In this document: positions 1 to 8,500 of the stretch, piece after piece
How the letters are laid out: each line of letters opens with the position of its first letter
Position numbering within the stretch: the stretch's first letter is position 1
Source of the DNA: JAFAGX01 sp035622175
GTDB lineage: Bacteria > Acidobacteriota > Terriglobia > Terriglobales > Acidobacteriaceae
Length of the DNA stretch: 17,294 bases
Direction: 5' to 3'
Assembly: GCA_035622175.1 (NCBI GenBank)
Contig: DASPVV010000043.1
Coordinates: forward strand, 1 to 17,294
Notes under the pieces: model-generated
Databases searched by the model: none
The model's input: the letters and a program-made list of their open reading frames with translations, nothing else
Told to the model about the DNA's origin: nothing
Translations under genes and position numbers: made by a program

Positions 1-1110
1 GCCCGGCGCGTCACCCAGACGGTCCTGCCCGATCGAACCGCCTTGGACGCGGTGGTCGAGGCTCTCGATGCCAGCCGCAATCCCGCGCTGGTGGTTGGCG
101 CGCAGATTGAGGAGGACGATGCCTGGCAGGAAGCCTTCGAACTGGCGGAACACCTCGACGCCGACGTGTATGAGCAACCGCTGGCCGCGCGCTGGACCTT
201 TCCCCGTTCCCATCGTTTGTTCCGCGGCGGATTGTTGCCCGCGCAGCAGCCGCTAGCGGACCAATTGGCGCACTATGACACGGTCGTCGTGCTGGGCGCC
301 GCGATTTTCCTGTACTATGCCTACGTGCCGGGTGTGCCGATCTCGCCCGGCAGCAAACTTTTCCAAGTCACGAACTCGCCCGAGCACGCTGCCCGTGCCT
401 TGGCGGGAGACAGCATCGTTGGAAATCTCAAAGCGGCCGCCGCGTACCTGCGCCGCCATGCCCGCCAGAGACACAAGAGGACTACTTCCGCCCGGACCGT
501 CCCCGCGTCAGCTCCGAAGCCTGAGCATCCCATCCCGCCGGCGTACGTATTCAGTGTGCTGAACCGCGTGATGCCGCGCGATGCGGTGATCGCCGAAGAG
601 TGCCCGTCTGCCAAAGGGGACCTCGATCGCTATCTCGTAGCGGATGTTCCAGGTTCGTTTTACTCCGTCCCCAACGGAGTGCTGGGCTTCGGACTTCCTG
701 CCGCAGTCGGACTGCAGATGGCGCATCCTGAGCGGCGGGTCGTGTGCGCGATCGGCGACGGCTCGATGCAATACTCGGTGCAGGCCCTGTGGAGCGCGGT
801 CGAGCAGAAGGCGCCGGTGATCGTCATCGTGCTCGAGAACGGCGATTACTCTGCCCTCAAAGGATTCTCCGATTTCACCAACGTGGGCCGCAATGTTCAT
901 GGCATGGAGATTCCCGGCATCGACATGGTCAGGATCGCACAAGGGTATGGCATGGCGGCTCAGGCCGTCGATCGTGCCGAGGATTTAGAGCCTGTGCTAA
1001 GCGGTGCCTTTCGATCAGCCGAACCCAGGCTGATCAGTGTTCAGGTGGCAAAGGGCGGACAAAAGTGCATGGGGATGGATCAGTCGGTGAACCCGCCGAA
1101 CTATGGTTGA
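1..1110 (+). CDS. mdlC: Benzoylformate decarboxylase-like ThDP-dependent enzyme, 5'-truncated by window edge
   Basis: The reading frame is open from base 1 and ends at TGA 1108-1110, giving 369 residues. The TTG at 43 is not a credible start, and about 170 N-terminal residues lie outside the window. Family enzymes cleave a 2-oxo acid (benzoylformate/phenylglyoxylate) to CO2 and an aldehyde in the cytoplasm using thiamine diphosphate and Mg2+. The protein matches P. putida MdlC as I recall it, segment by segment: the middle domain (SRNPALVVGA, FPRSHRLFRGGLLPA), then the C-terminal ThDP domain with GFGLPAAVG and the cofactor motif GDGS (bases 754-765) followed about 26 residues on by NGD. The Mg ligand Asn is kept. 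The residue equivalent to MdlC catalytic His281 is Tyr (codon 316-318), so substrate or kinetics may differ. The ThDP Glu and Ser26/His70 equivalents are not visible here. It converges on the symporter gene with 9 bases between stops. Family is secure; exact substrate is inferred. Confidence 0.85.
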   Translation, partial: ARRVTQTVLPDRTALDAVVEALDASRNPALVVGAQIEEDDAWQEAFELAEHLDADVYEQPLAARWTFPRSHRLFRGGLLPAQQPLADQLAHYDTVVVLGAAIFLYYAYVPGVPISPGSKLFQVTNSPEHAARALAGDSIVGNLKAAAAYLRRHARQRHKRTTSARTVPASAPKPEHPIPPAYVFSVLNRVMPRDAVIAEECPSAKGDLDRYLVADVPGSFYSVPNGVLGFGLPAAVGLQMAHPERRVVCAIGDGSMQYSVQALWSAVEQKAPVIVIVLENGDYSALKGFSDFTNVGRNVHGMEIPGIDMVRIAQGYGMAAQAVDRAEDLEPVLSGAFRSAEPRLISVQVAKGGQKCMGMDQSVNPPNYG

Positions 1111-1119
1111 GGTGGGGAT

Positions 1120-2724
1120 TCATTCGAGGTCCGCTGGTTCTGCGCCCAGCCCGGTGTGGACGCGGACGCTTAGCTCGTTGAATTTCGCCTCCGCCGCTGG
1201 TTCGGCGGTGAGCAGCGTGCCCGCGAGGGCGGCAAGAAATCCCAGGGGTACGCTGAGAAGGCCGGGATTCTCCAGAGGGAACCACGGCTTCGCCTGAAAC
1301 AAGTGCCGCGCCATTCGCGCCGCGCCCGGAGGATCGATCCCCATAAAGTTGGGACCGGCCAGAATGAGCCCCAGCGAGCCGAGCAGGCCGACGGCCAGAC
1401 CGGCAACCGCGCCCGCGGTGTTAAATCGGCGCCAGTAGATGGCCAGCACCAGCACGGGGAAATTGGCCGAGGCCGCGACCGCCATCCCCATGGTGGCTAG
1501 GATCCCAACGTTCGAGGCCGGTCCCAGCAGGATGGCAATCCCAATGGAGACGGCGCCGAGGGCAAGCGCCGCCATGCGGGCGACCAACACGGTTTCCCCC
1601 AGTTTCCGCTCTCTCCCGTGATGAATCACGTTCAGCCAGAAATCGTGCGCAAAGGAAGTGGACGCGCTGATGGTTAGACCCGCGACAACAGCCAGGATCG
1701 TGGCAAAGGCGACCGCGGTGACCCAGGCGAGAAAGACCTTCCCCGCTAGAGCCTCGGCCAGCAGCGGGCCGCTCATGTTGGTACCGCCATGCGTCAAAAT
1801 GTAGTCTGGGCCAAGAATCGAAGCCGCCCCCAAACCCAAGACCGAGGTCATGACGTAGAAGCTGCCTATCAGGCCCATCGCCCAAACTACACTCTTGCGG
1901 GCGGCGGTGGCATCCGGAACGGTATAGAACTTTCCCAGAATGTGCGGCAGCCCGGCCGTCCCGAAAATGAAGGCGAAACCGAGCGAGATCAGATCGAGCG
2001 AGCCGTAGGGCGCTTTGTAGCGCAACCCGGGGAGGAGAAAATCTCGGACGACCCACCGGCCCTGTTCGTGGTAGGCAATCTGGCCGGCCGCGGCGAACAA
2101 TGCGCCCAGGTGAAAATGAAAATGGGCCAGCACCAAGATGGCCAGAAGCAGGGCGCAAGCGGACAACAAAACCGCCTTGATAATTTGCACCCAGGTCGTA
2201 GCTAGCATTCCGCCAAACACCACGTAAACGACCATCAAGGCGCCCACACCCGCCACTGCGACGTTATAGCTGATGCCGGAATCGGCCAAAAGCAGTCGCA
2301 CCAGTGCGCCTGCACCCACCATCTGCGCGATCATGTAAAACAGAATCGTGGCCAGCGTACTCATCGCCGCCATGGCCCGCACCGGCCGCGGCCGGAGGCG
2401 GTAGGCGAGCACGTCTCCCAGGGTGTATTTTCCCGAGTTGCGCAGCGGCTCGGCGATCAGCAGCAAGATGGTGACAAACGCCACGAAGCCGCCGATGGCA
2501 TAGAGGAATCCGTCGAAACCCTGCAAGGCGATGAGGCCCACCACTCCTAGAAACGATGCCGCGCTCATGAAATCGCCGGCCACGGCGAACCCGTTTTGCC
2601 ATGCCGTGATCGTGCGCCCTGCGGCGAAGTAGGCGCTCGCGCCGCGCGAGCGTCGGGAAGCCCAGTAGGTGATGCCCAGGGTACTTAGAACGAAAACCAG
2701 AAAAATTACCAGGGAGATCGACAC
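1120..2724 (-). CDS. actP: Cation/acetate-type symporter (sodium:solute symporter family, ActP-like)
   Basis: This 534-residue inner-membrane protein has about 13 hydrophobic segments, close to E. coli ActP (549 residues). SSS-family motifs are clear: GDFMSAASFLG at residues 50-60, GGMLATTWVQIIKAVLL from 171, FGTAGLPHILGKFYTV at 254-269 and AFATILAVVAGLT at 339-351. The family couples Na+ or H+ entry to uptake of short monocarboxylates such as acetate, glycolate or pyruvate. The start is GTG at 2724-2722, preceded by GGGAGG on the minus strand. It begins 12 bases after the stop of the DUF485 gene, the usual yjcH-actP order, so the two are one operon. The soluble tail (about 505-534) is hydrophilic. 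Its position between a 2-oxo-acid decarboxylase and an aldehyde dehydrogenase suggests, but does not show, that it imports a substrate for them or exports/recovers the acid product. Confidence 0.93.
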   Translation of the reverse strand: MSISLVIFLVFVLSTLGITYWASRRSRGASAYFAAGRTITAWQNGFAVAGDFMSAASFLGVVGLIALQGFDGFLYAIGGFVAFVTILLLIAEPLRNSGKYTLGDVLAYRLRPRPVRAMAAMSTLATILFYMIAQMVGAGALVRLLLADSGISYNVAVAGVGALMVVYVVFGGMLATTWVQIIKAVLLSACALLLAILVLAHFHFHLGALFAAAGQIAYHEQGRWVVRDFLLPGLRYKAPYGSLDLISLGFAFIFGTAGLPHILGKFYTVPDATAARKSVVWAMGLIGSFYVMTSVLGLGAASILGPDYILTHGGTNMSGPLLAEALAGKVFLAWVTAVAFATILAVVAGLTISASTSFAHDFWLNVIHHGRERKLGETVLVARMAALALGAVSIGIAILLGPASNVGILATMGMAVAASANFPVLVLAIYWRRFNTAGAVAGLAVGLLGSLGLILAGPNFMGIDPPGAARMARHLFQAKPWFPLENPGLLSVPLGFLAALAGTLLTAEPAAEAKFNELSVRVHTGLGAEPADLE

Positions 2725-2736
2725 TCACTCGCCTCC

Positions 2737-3063
2737 CTAGGTCTTGCCGCTCTCCGCCAGGAGATCACGCGAAAGCCCGTCAAATCTGGTTGCCGCCCTC
2801 AGATATAACCAGGCAATCGTCCCGCCCACGACAAATTGCGAAAGCGCGAACCAATAGCCCAAGGTGATGGTTCCGGTTACCCGCACGGCAATCAGTTTCG
2901 GTGCGTACGCGGTCAGCAACAGGAGGCAAAAGTAATACAGGGAAAAAAACAGGAAGGCGCGAACGATGAAACGCCTCTTCCTTCCCAACAGATCCTGGAA
3001 GCGCGCGCTGGCCGCAACTCGCCCCCAATCAGGACGCTCGCGCTCTGGCTCGCCAGGGTTCAT
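2737..3063 (-). CDS. yjcH: DUF485 small membrane protein, YjcH-like partner of the symporter
   Basis: The protein has 108 residues from the ATG at 3063-3061; a TTG 13 codons upstream (3102) keeps the frame open but has no better ribosome site. Two hydrophobic segments are visible, about residues 34-53 and 70-90. They are preceded by the family-typical RFQDLLGRKRRF stretch (near 21-32), and an AYAP motif follows the first segment. This is the pattern of E. coli YjcH (104 residues), a DUF485 inner-membrane protein encoded directly upstream of actP. The role is not biochemically settled; it is assumed to be an accessory subunit of the transporter. It is the first gene of the minus-strand operon. 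A -10-like TACAAT reads on the minus strand at 3092-3087, with no good -35. Start choice is moderately certain; family is confident. Confidence 0.85.
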   Translation of the reverse strand: MNPGEPERERPDWGRVAASARFQDLLGRKRRFIVRAFLFFSLYYFCLLLLTAYAPKLIAVRVTGTITLGYWFALSQFVVGGTIAWLYLRAATRFDGLSRDLLAESGKT

Positions 3064-3123
3064 CGTTGGTTTCGAGATGCTCACCGATTGTACACAACCC
3101 AAACCCGTAGCCGACCCGCCCGA

Positions 3124-3315
3124 TCACGCCCAACGAAACTTGGTCGCGGGGGCCTCGCCATGGCTCTCGAACTTCGCGCTGACCTCGTGAGCTAGCCACT
3201 TGCGAAAGGCCGCATTCTTTCTGCCGAGGTAGAAAGCATCCGGCACGGGAAATGGCCAACCGGTGGCGGCACCACAAACAACCGCACCTGGTCGAGCGCC
3301 GTTCGCAATCCCAAA
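3124..3315 (-). pseudogene. Possible remnant of a LysR-type regulator C-terminus (frameshifted)
   Basis: On the minus strand one frame reads ...FPVPDAFYLGRKNAAFRKWLAHE and on to a TGA at 3126-3124. The adjoining frame upstream reads GLRTALDQVRLFVVPPPVGHFP before the sense switches frame near 3230-3245. The AFRKWLAHEV-type ending resembles the last helix of LysR-family effector domains (commonly AFRDWLLEE), which often sit between divergent catabolic operons. No start codon, helix-turn-helix or full-length frame is present, so if real it is a dead fragment. The last codons before the stop include the 22-base repeat (3144-3165) also found at 9229-9250. This is pattern recognition on about 60 codons only. 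Chance resemblance or a different decayed family is possible. Confidence 0.3.
3144..3165. repeat. 22-base dispersed repeat, copy 1
   Basis: The 22 bases starting TCGCGGGGGCC and ending CGCCATGGCT are identical to 9229-9250, in the same orientation. Flanking sequence diverges at once on both sides. The core has partial dyad symmetry (GCGGGG against CCTCGC, one wobble pair). Confidence 0.75.
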
Positions 3316-3370
3316 CTGTTAGTGTTACGCTGTTAGGCCGTCGATCTCGAACCCATGCCCAGGGTGGTCC

Positions 3371-4849
3371 ATGAACCAATTTGCCCGGCTGAATCAACAA
3401 TTCATCGGTGGTCAATGGCGAGATGGCAGGAGCCAGAAGGTGCTCTCCGACCGCAATCCATTCAACGCTGAGATCATCGCTCAATTCAAGCTGGCCAGCC
3501 TTGCCGACCTTGACGAGGCCTACCGGTCGGCCGCCTCGGCACAAAGAATATGGGCGGAAGTAAATCCGTTCGAGAAACAAGCCATTCTCGAGAGAGCCAT
3601 CGGTTGGGTCGAACAAAATGAAGGCGACCTCGCCGACATCATCATCGAGGAGTTGGGCGGCACTCGACTCAAGGCCATGATCGAGATCTTCCTGGCAAAA
3701 ACCTTCCTGAAGGAAGCCTCCACGTACCCTCTGCGGATGACCGGAGAGATTCTGCCTTCTACGGTGGACGGCAAGGAAAATCGGCTGTATCGGGTTCCCG
3801 CCGGAGTTGTGGGAGTGATCAGCCCATTTAACTTTCCTTTGAACCTCAGCATGAGGTCGGTAGCGCCGGCATTAGGAGCGGGAAATGGGGTTGTGCTGAA
3901 GCCGCACGACGATACCCCCATTACCGGCGGAACCGTAGTTGCCAAGATTTTCGCAGAAGCCGGAATTCCCAAGGGATTGCTGAACGTGATCGTCGCCGAC
4001 CTCGGCGAGATTGGCGATCGATTTCTCGAACACCCCATTCCACGTATCATTTCCTTCACCGGCTCCGAGGCGGTGGGACGGCATATTGGTGAGGTCGCGG
4101 GCCGGACTCTGAAAAAAGCCATTCTCGAACTCGGCGGCAACAGCGCCATGATGATTTTGAACGACGCGGATCTGGACCTGGCCGTAAACGCAGCCGTGTT
4201 CAGCCGCTTTGCCCACCAGGGCCAGGTCTGCATGTGCTCCAATCGCATTCTCGTGCAGCGCGGTGTCTATCAAAAATTCCTGGACAGGTTTGTCGACCGG
4301 GTGGCCAAGCTCAAAACCGGCGATCCCAAAAGCCCCGACACCGATCTTGGCCCACTGATTAATCAGCGCCAGACGGAGACTTTTATGAAGCAAGTGCAAC
4401 GAGGAATCGACGAGGGAGCCAAGGTCGCGCTGCGTGGCAAGGTCGAGGGCAACCTCGCCACCCCGACTGTTTTCGCCGATGTTCGTCCCAATATGTGGAT
4501 CGCGCAAAACGAACTATTCGGTCCGGCGGTGTGCCTCATCCCATTTGACTCTGCTGAGGAAGCGGTTCGCATTGCCAACGACAGTCCCTACGGGTTGAGC
4601 GGAGCCATCCACACTCGGGATGCTGAATACGGCGCGGAACTGGCCAAGCAATTTGATTCCGGCATGGTCCATGTCAACGACAGCACGATCAATGACGATC
4701 CGCTGATTGCTTTTGGTGGCGAAAAAGCCTCTGGGGTGGGACGCTTGAACGGAAAATGGGCGCTCGAGGAATTCACCACACTGAAGTGGATTTCGGTCCA
4801 GCACAAGCAGCGTCACTACCCCTTTGAGATCGTAGCCCAGGCTTCGTAA
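3371..4849 (+). CDS. NAD(P)+-dependent aldehyde dehydrogenase, benzaldehyde/vanillin dehydrogenase type
   Basis: This 492-residue ALDH-superfamily enzyme oxidises an aldehyde to the carboxylic acid in the cytoplasm. Hallmarks are SPFNFP at 151-156 (Asn154 stabilises the thiohemiacetal), VLKP with Lys177, FTGSEAVG at 229-236 (nucleotide binding), general base Glu253 in LELGGN, catalytic Cys287 in GQVC, and NELFGP with Glu381. The C-terminal run AFGGEKASGVGR...WALEEFTTLKWISVQ is typical of the YfmT/vanillin/benzaldehyde dehydrogenase branch. The ATG at 3371 follows AGGGTGG at 3361-3367. Benzaldehyde would be the direct product of benzoylformate decarboxylation, so pairing with the decarboxylase at 1-1110 makes biochemical sense, although the two genes are separated by the divergent transporter operon. 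Family is certain; substrate class is inferred from sequence style and neighbours. Confidence 0.92.
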   Translation: MNQFARLNQQFIGGQWRDGRSQKVLSDRNPFNAEIIAQFKLASLADLDEAYRSAASAQRIWAEVNPFEKQAILERAIGWVEQNEGDLADIIIEELGGTRLKAMIEIFLAKTFLKEASTYPLRMTGEILPSTVDGKENRLYRVPAGVVGVISPFNFPLNLSMRSVAPALGAGNGVVLKPHDDTPITGGTVVAKIFAEAGIPKGLLNVIVADLGEIGDRFLEHPIPRIISFTGSEAVGRHIGEVAGRTLKKAILELGGNSAMMILNDADLDLAVNAAVFSRFAHQGQVCMCSNRILVQRGVYQKFLDRFVDRVAKLKTGDPKSPDTDLGPLINQRQTETFMKQVQRGIDEGAKVALRGKVEGNLATPTVFADVRPNMWIAQNELFGPAVCLIPFDSAEEAVRIANDSPYGLSGAIHTRDAEYGAELAKQFDSGMVHVNDSTINDDPLIAFGGEKASGVGRLNGKWALEEFTTLKWISVQHKQRHYPFEIVAQAS

Positions 4850-5426
4850 CGCCTCGTCCTATTGTCAGAAGAACGTTACTCGAGCGACAGCGGAGCAACT
4901 GCATCAGATCGGGCGGAAAGATGAGGAGTCGCGATCTGCCGGTCGATGGTGTCGCAGCGGAGTCTGGCGAGAGCGTCGGGACATAATCTCGAAACCGCCG
5001 GATTCGTCGGAGCGATCGTCCACCAATGCCCCCTCGGGGAAAAATGACCCCCTGGAGCGGCAGCACCCACAAGCCAAACTCCGAGATGGTTTTCAGGTCA
5101 GTCGATGCTGGTTGATACATCAGGTAGCGCCCTCACGAGAGACGCTCATGGGGAACCTTCGCCGGTTCGACTTTACAGCCTAGCCGGTCTGTTCTTCGTC
5201 TGGATCTACCGATGAGTGCTCCTGGCGAATTGCAGACGGCTTGCAGTTGATAGAAGGCCTTTTCGCTGTGCGCTCTTTCGAGCCTCATTTCGCGTCCCAC
5301 CCTTTCGCGGAGCTTGAAAGAGCAAGCCTTCGCAGATCAATTGGTTAGGATGATTGCGGACTTCCACTTAGATGGCAAATCAGACGCCTTTAACACCTAA
5401 CAATAAACATCGATAGCAAGACATCT

Positions 5427-5440
5427 ATAACAATTGTTAT
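5427..5440. promoter_or_regulatory. Perfect 14-bp palindrome abutting the receptor 1 promoter (operator candidate)
   Basis: ATAACAATTGTTAT is its own reverse complement, and its last T is the first base of the -35 hexamer at 5440-5445. A dyad at this place could bind a dimeric activator or repressor. The protein is unknown; no regulator gene is encoded nearby. Confidence 0.5.
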
Positions 5441-5469
5441 TGACAACGCCTTTTCAAACGCTCTATAAA
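5440..5469 (+). promoter_or_regulatory. Sigma70-type promoter of TonB receptor 1
   Basis: The -35 TTGACA (5440-5445) is consensus. The -10 TATAAA (5464-5469) follows after an 18-base spacer. The receptor start is about 127 bases downstream, leaving a leader of roughly 120 nt. Confidence 0.6.
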
Positions 5470-5595
5470 GCGGGGCTAATCAGGGTCGGGTCTTTTTCGT
5501 TTTTCGATGGGAAGGTAGGGGGGATTGGCTCGGCTGCTTTTGTCTTGGTGTCCCGCTGCGGGGTGTATTAACCGGAAAGCAACAAGGAGTTCCTC

Positions 5596-8500
5596 ATGAT
5601 TCGAAGAATTCTTACCTTTGAACTATTGCTGACACTGCTTGCGTCGGCATCACTTAGCGCACAAACCTTCCGAGGCGGCATACAGGGAACCGTATACGAT
5701 GCCTCCGGCGCAGCCGTAGTCGGCGCAGCCGTCAAGCTCGTGAGTCCTGATACGGGCTTGACGCGTGAAAGCGTGACCTCTTCCACCGGCGAATTCGTTT
5801 TTCAGGATCTCCCTCTCGGTGCCTACGACGTCACCGTCATCCAGTCGGGCTTTGAGACGATTCACGTGTCCCGCGTCATGGTTGATGCCGGCAAGATTGC
5901 TACCCTCGCGCTGAAGCTGGTGGTGGCAACACAGGCAACCACCGTCGAGGTTGCGGCCTCAGTCGCAGAGATTGAGACGGCTTCCTCGGCGGAAACCAGC
6001 CTAATCGACACGAAGGAGCTTCTGGACATTCCTTTGAATGGCCGTGATTTCACACAGTTGCTGAAGTTCAATCCCGGGGCAAACGCCAACGACTCCCTTA
6101 ACGGCTCGCGATTTAATGGCATCGACTGGAAGATTGACGGAGCCGATAACAACGACCTCTGGCATAACATAAATTCCGTTAATCAAGGTGGTGTCTCAGG
6201 CATTGCTGGCGTCGTGCTTCCCATTGATGCAATCGACGAATTCTCCCTTCAAAGTAGCAGCAATGCCGAAGAGGCCCGCAACTCGGGGGGCGTACTGAAT
6301 GTGGTGATCAAGTCTGGCACCAATAACTTCCACGGTTCCGTGTACTACTTCAACCGCAATGAGTTTTTTGCTTCGAGCGATTGGTTTACGCCTCCGGGTA
6401 CGCCCAAAACGGAACTTCGCAACAATCAGGAGGGCTTCTCACTCGGCGGTCCCATCTGGAGGAACCACACCTTCTTCTTCATCAACTACGAGCAGCAGAA
6501 CTACAAGCAAGCTCTGACTGCCCCAGGAACCACTCCTTCGGGCGCATGGGTTGCGGCAGCCGAAAACGTCATGACGGCGGATGGCGTGGCGGTGAACCCG
6601 CTCATGCCGAAGGTGATCAGTTTCCTCTGGCCTGCCAACAGCCTCAACGGGCCCGCCACTATTCTCAATTACGCGGGCGAGGGCATTAACCTCTCGAATA
6701 GCTACAACGGCGTTATTAAGCTAGATCAGGTTTTCAATGAAAACAACAGCCTCGCTGTCCGCTACTTTGGGGGCACTGGCAACCAGACCGAGTACATTGG
6801 CTCGGCTATGCCGTACTACTTCCAGATATGCCCGAGCCGGATGCACAACTTCTCCGTGGTTTACAACCACGTCTTTTCGCCCACACTCGTCGCACAAACG
6901 CTGCTCGGGGTGAACTACTTCAAACAGGTCTTCAACGATGCCAACCACAGCTTCAACATGGCCTCGATCGGAATGGACACAGGCGTAACGAATCCCACCG
7001 ATTTTGGCGCACCAAACATCAACATTTCCGGGTTTGACCAAACCGGCTTGACGCCACCGCTCGGACGCATCGACACTACCGGCCACATTGATCAGACCTT
7101 TACCTACACCGTGGGGTCGCACCAGGTTCGTTTTGGCGGTGAGTACCGCTATTCACGCCTGGACGTCTATTACGATGAGCTGGCGCCCGGTGCCTTCGTC
7201 TTTGATGGTTCGCAAGGGCCCTTTGCGGCTACTGATCCGACGAACACCTGGAACGTGCCTGGCTCCCTTTCTTCGATCGCCGGATCCCTCAATGCACTGG
7301 CGGATTTTCTTTCTGGTCGCGTCGCTATCGGACATGCCAGCATCACCTACGGCAAACAGCAGCGCATTTACAATCTCGACGGGTTTTCTGGTTTTGGCCA
7401 GGACACCTGGAGGGTCACGCGCAAGCTGACGCTGAATTATGGTGTGAACTGGGTGTATCAGAGCCCGATCTCGAACCCTCCCAACCTGATTTCAACCTTT
7501 ATCCCGGCTGACGGTGGCATCACCTATGTCGGAACCCACGGCCTGAGCACCCTGTGGCCGGGCGATCTACACGATTTTGATCCTCGCCTGGGGTTTGCTT
7601 ACCAACCCAAAGCCGGCGGCAAGCTGGTGATTCGTGGCAGCTGGGGCAAGTACTCTCAGATCCCCAACATCGCTTACTTCGGCGATAGTGGCACGTTCCC
7701 TTCAAACGGCGCCGCCGCGGGCATTAACGCCAACATCGGCGGACCCTCGCCGGTTACGACGCTCGCCAATCCAGCGCCCCTTACTCTTATCCAAGGCGCT
7801 CCTATCTTTGGGGGAATTGCGGCGACCGGGCCTTTTGGCGGTTTCTCCGTCAACCAGAAGTTCGTCGATGGCTACGCCATGAATACCACCCTCAACGTTC
7901 AGTATCAGGCTGCCAAGCAGGCGGTGGTAGAGGTCGGCTATGTCGGCGCCTTGAGCCATCACTTGCCGGACATGTTGGATATCAATCAGATCCCGATCGG
8001 TTCACCCGAGGAGAACTCGTCCCGGCCATACTACAGTCGGTTTCCGAATCTCGGTGCCATTGATGAAATACAGTCCATCGCAAACGCCAATTACGAATCC
8101 TTCATCGCGTCCGTGAAGACCAATAACTACCATGGCTTCACCACCAAGCTTGCCTACACGCTCGGACACTCCTTGGACGACCTGTCCTATGCCCGCCACA
8201 TCATTCCTCAGAACAGCTATTGCGTGCAGTGCGAATACGGCAATTCGGATTTCGACATTCGTGATTCATTTTCCATGTTCTTGAGTTATACGCCCCCTCA
8301 ACCGAGCATCCACCGAAATCTCTTTGGCGGCTGGCAGTTCAATACATTGTTCTCCTTCTTCACGGGCACACCGTTTAGCGTACTTTCCGGCGACGATTCC
8401 AGCAGGACTGGCGAGTTTGCTGACCGGGCAGAGGTGGTTAGCGATCCCTTCCAGAATGTGCCCGCCTCAGATCGCGCCACCAGTACCTATTATTGGTTCA

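Larger units (their letters stand above)
4850..5595. other. 746-base intergenic region; promoter at its right end, no convincing gene
   Basis: The left 500 bases carry only short shadow frames. The one of over 100 codons on the minus strand (5120-4773) overlaps the dehydrogenase gene and has no recognisable fold. A 12-bp inverted repeat with one G-T pair (5272-5283 against 5312-5323) could form a hairpin with a 28-base loop, but no T-run follows, so it is a poor terminator. From about 5380 the sequence turns A+T-rich and holds the palindrome and promoter of the downstream receptor. Confidence 0.6.

Noticed and set aside
4773..5120. 115-codon minus-strand frame beyond the aldehyde dehydrogenase
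   Set aside because: It overlaps the 3' end of the dehydrogenase gene, shows no family likeness and no ribosome site.
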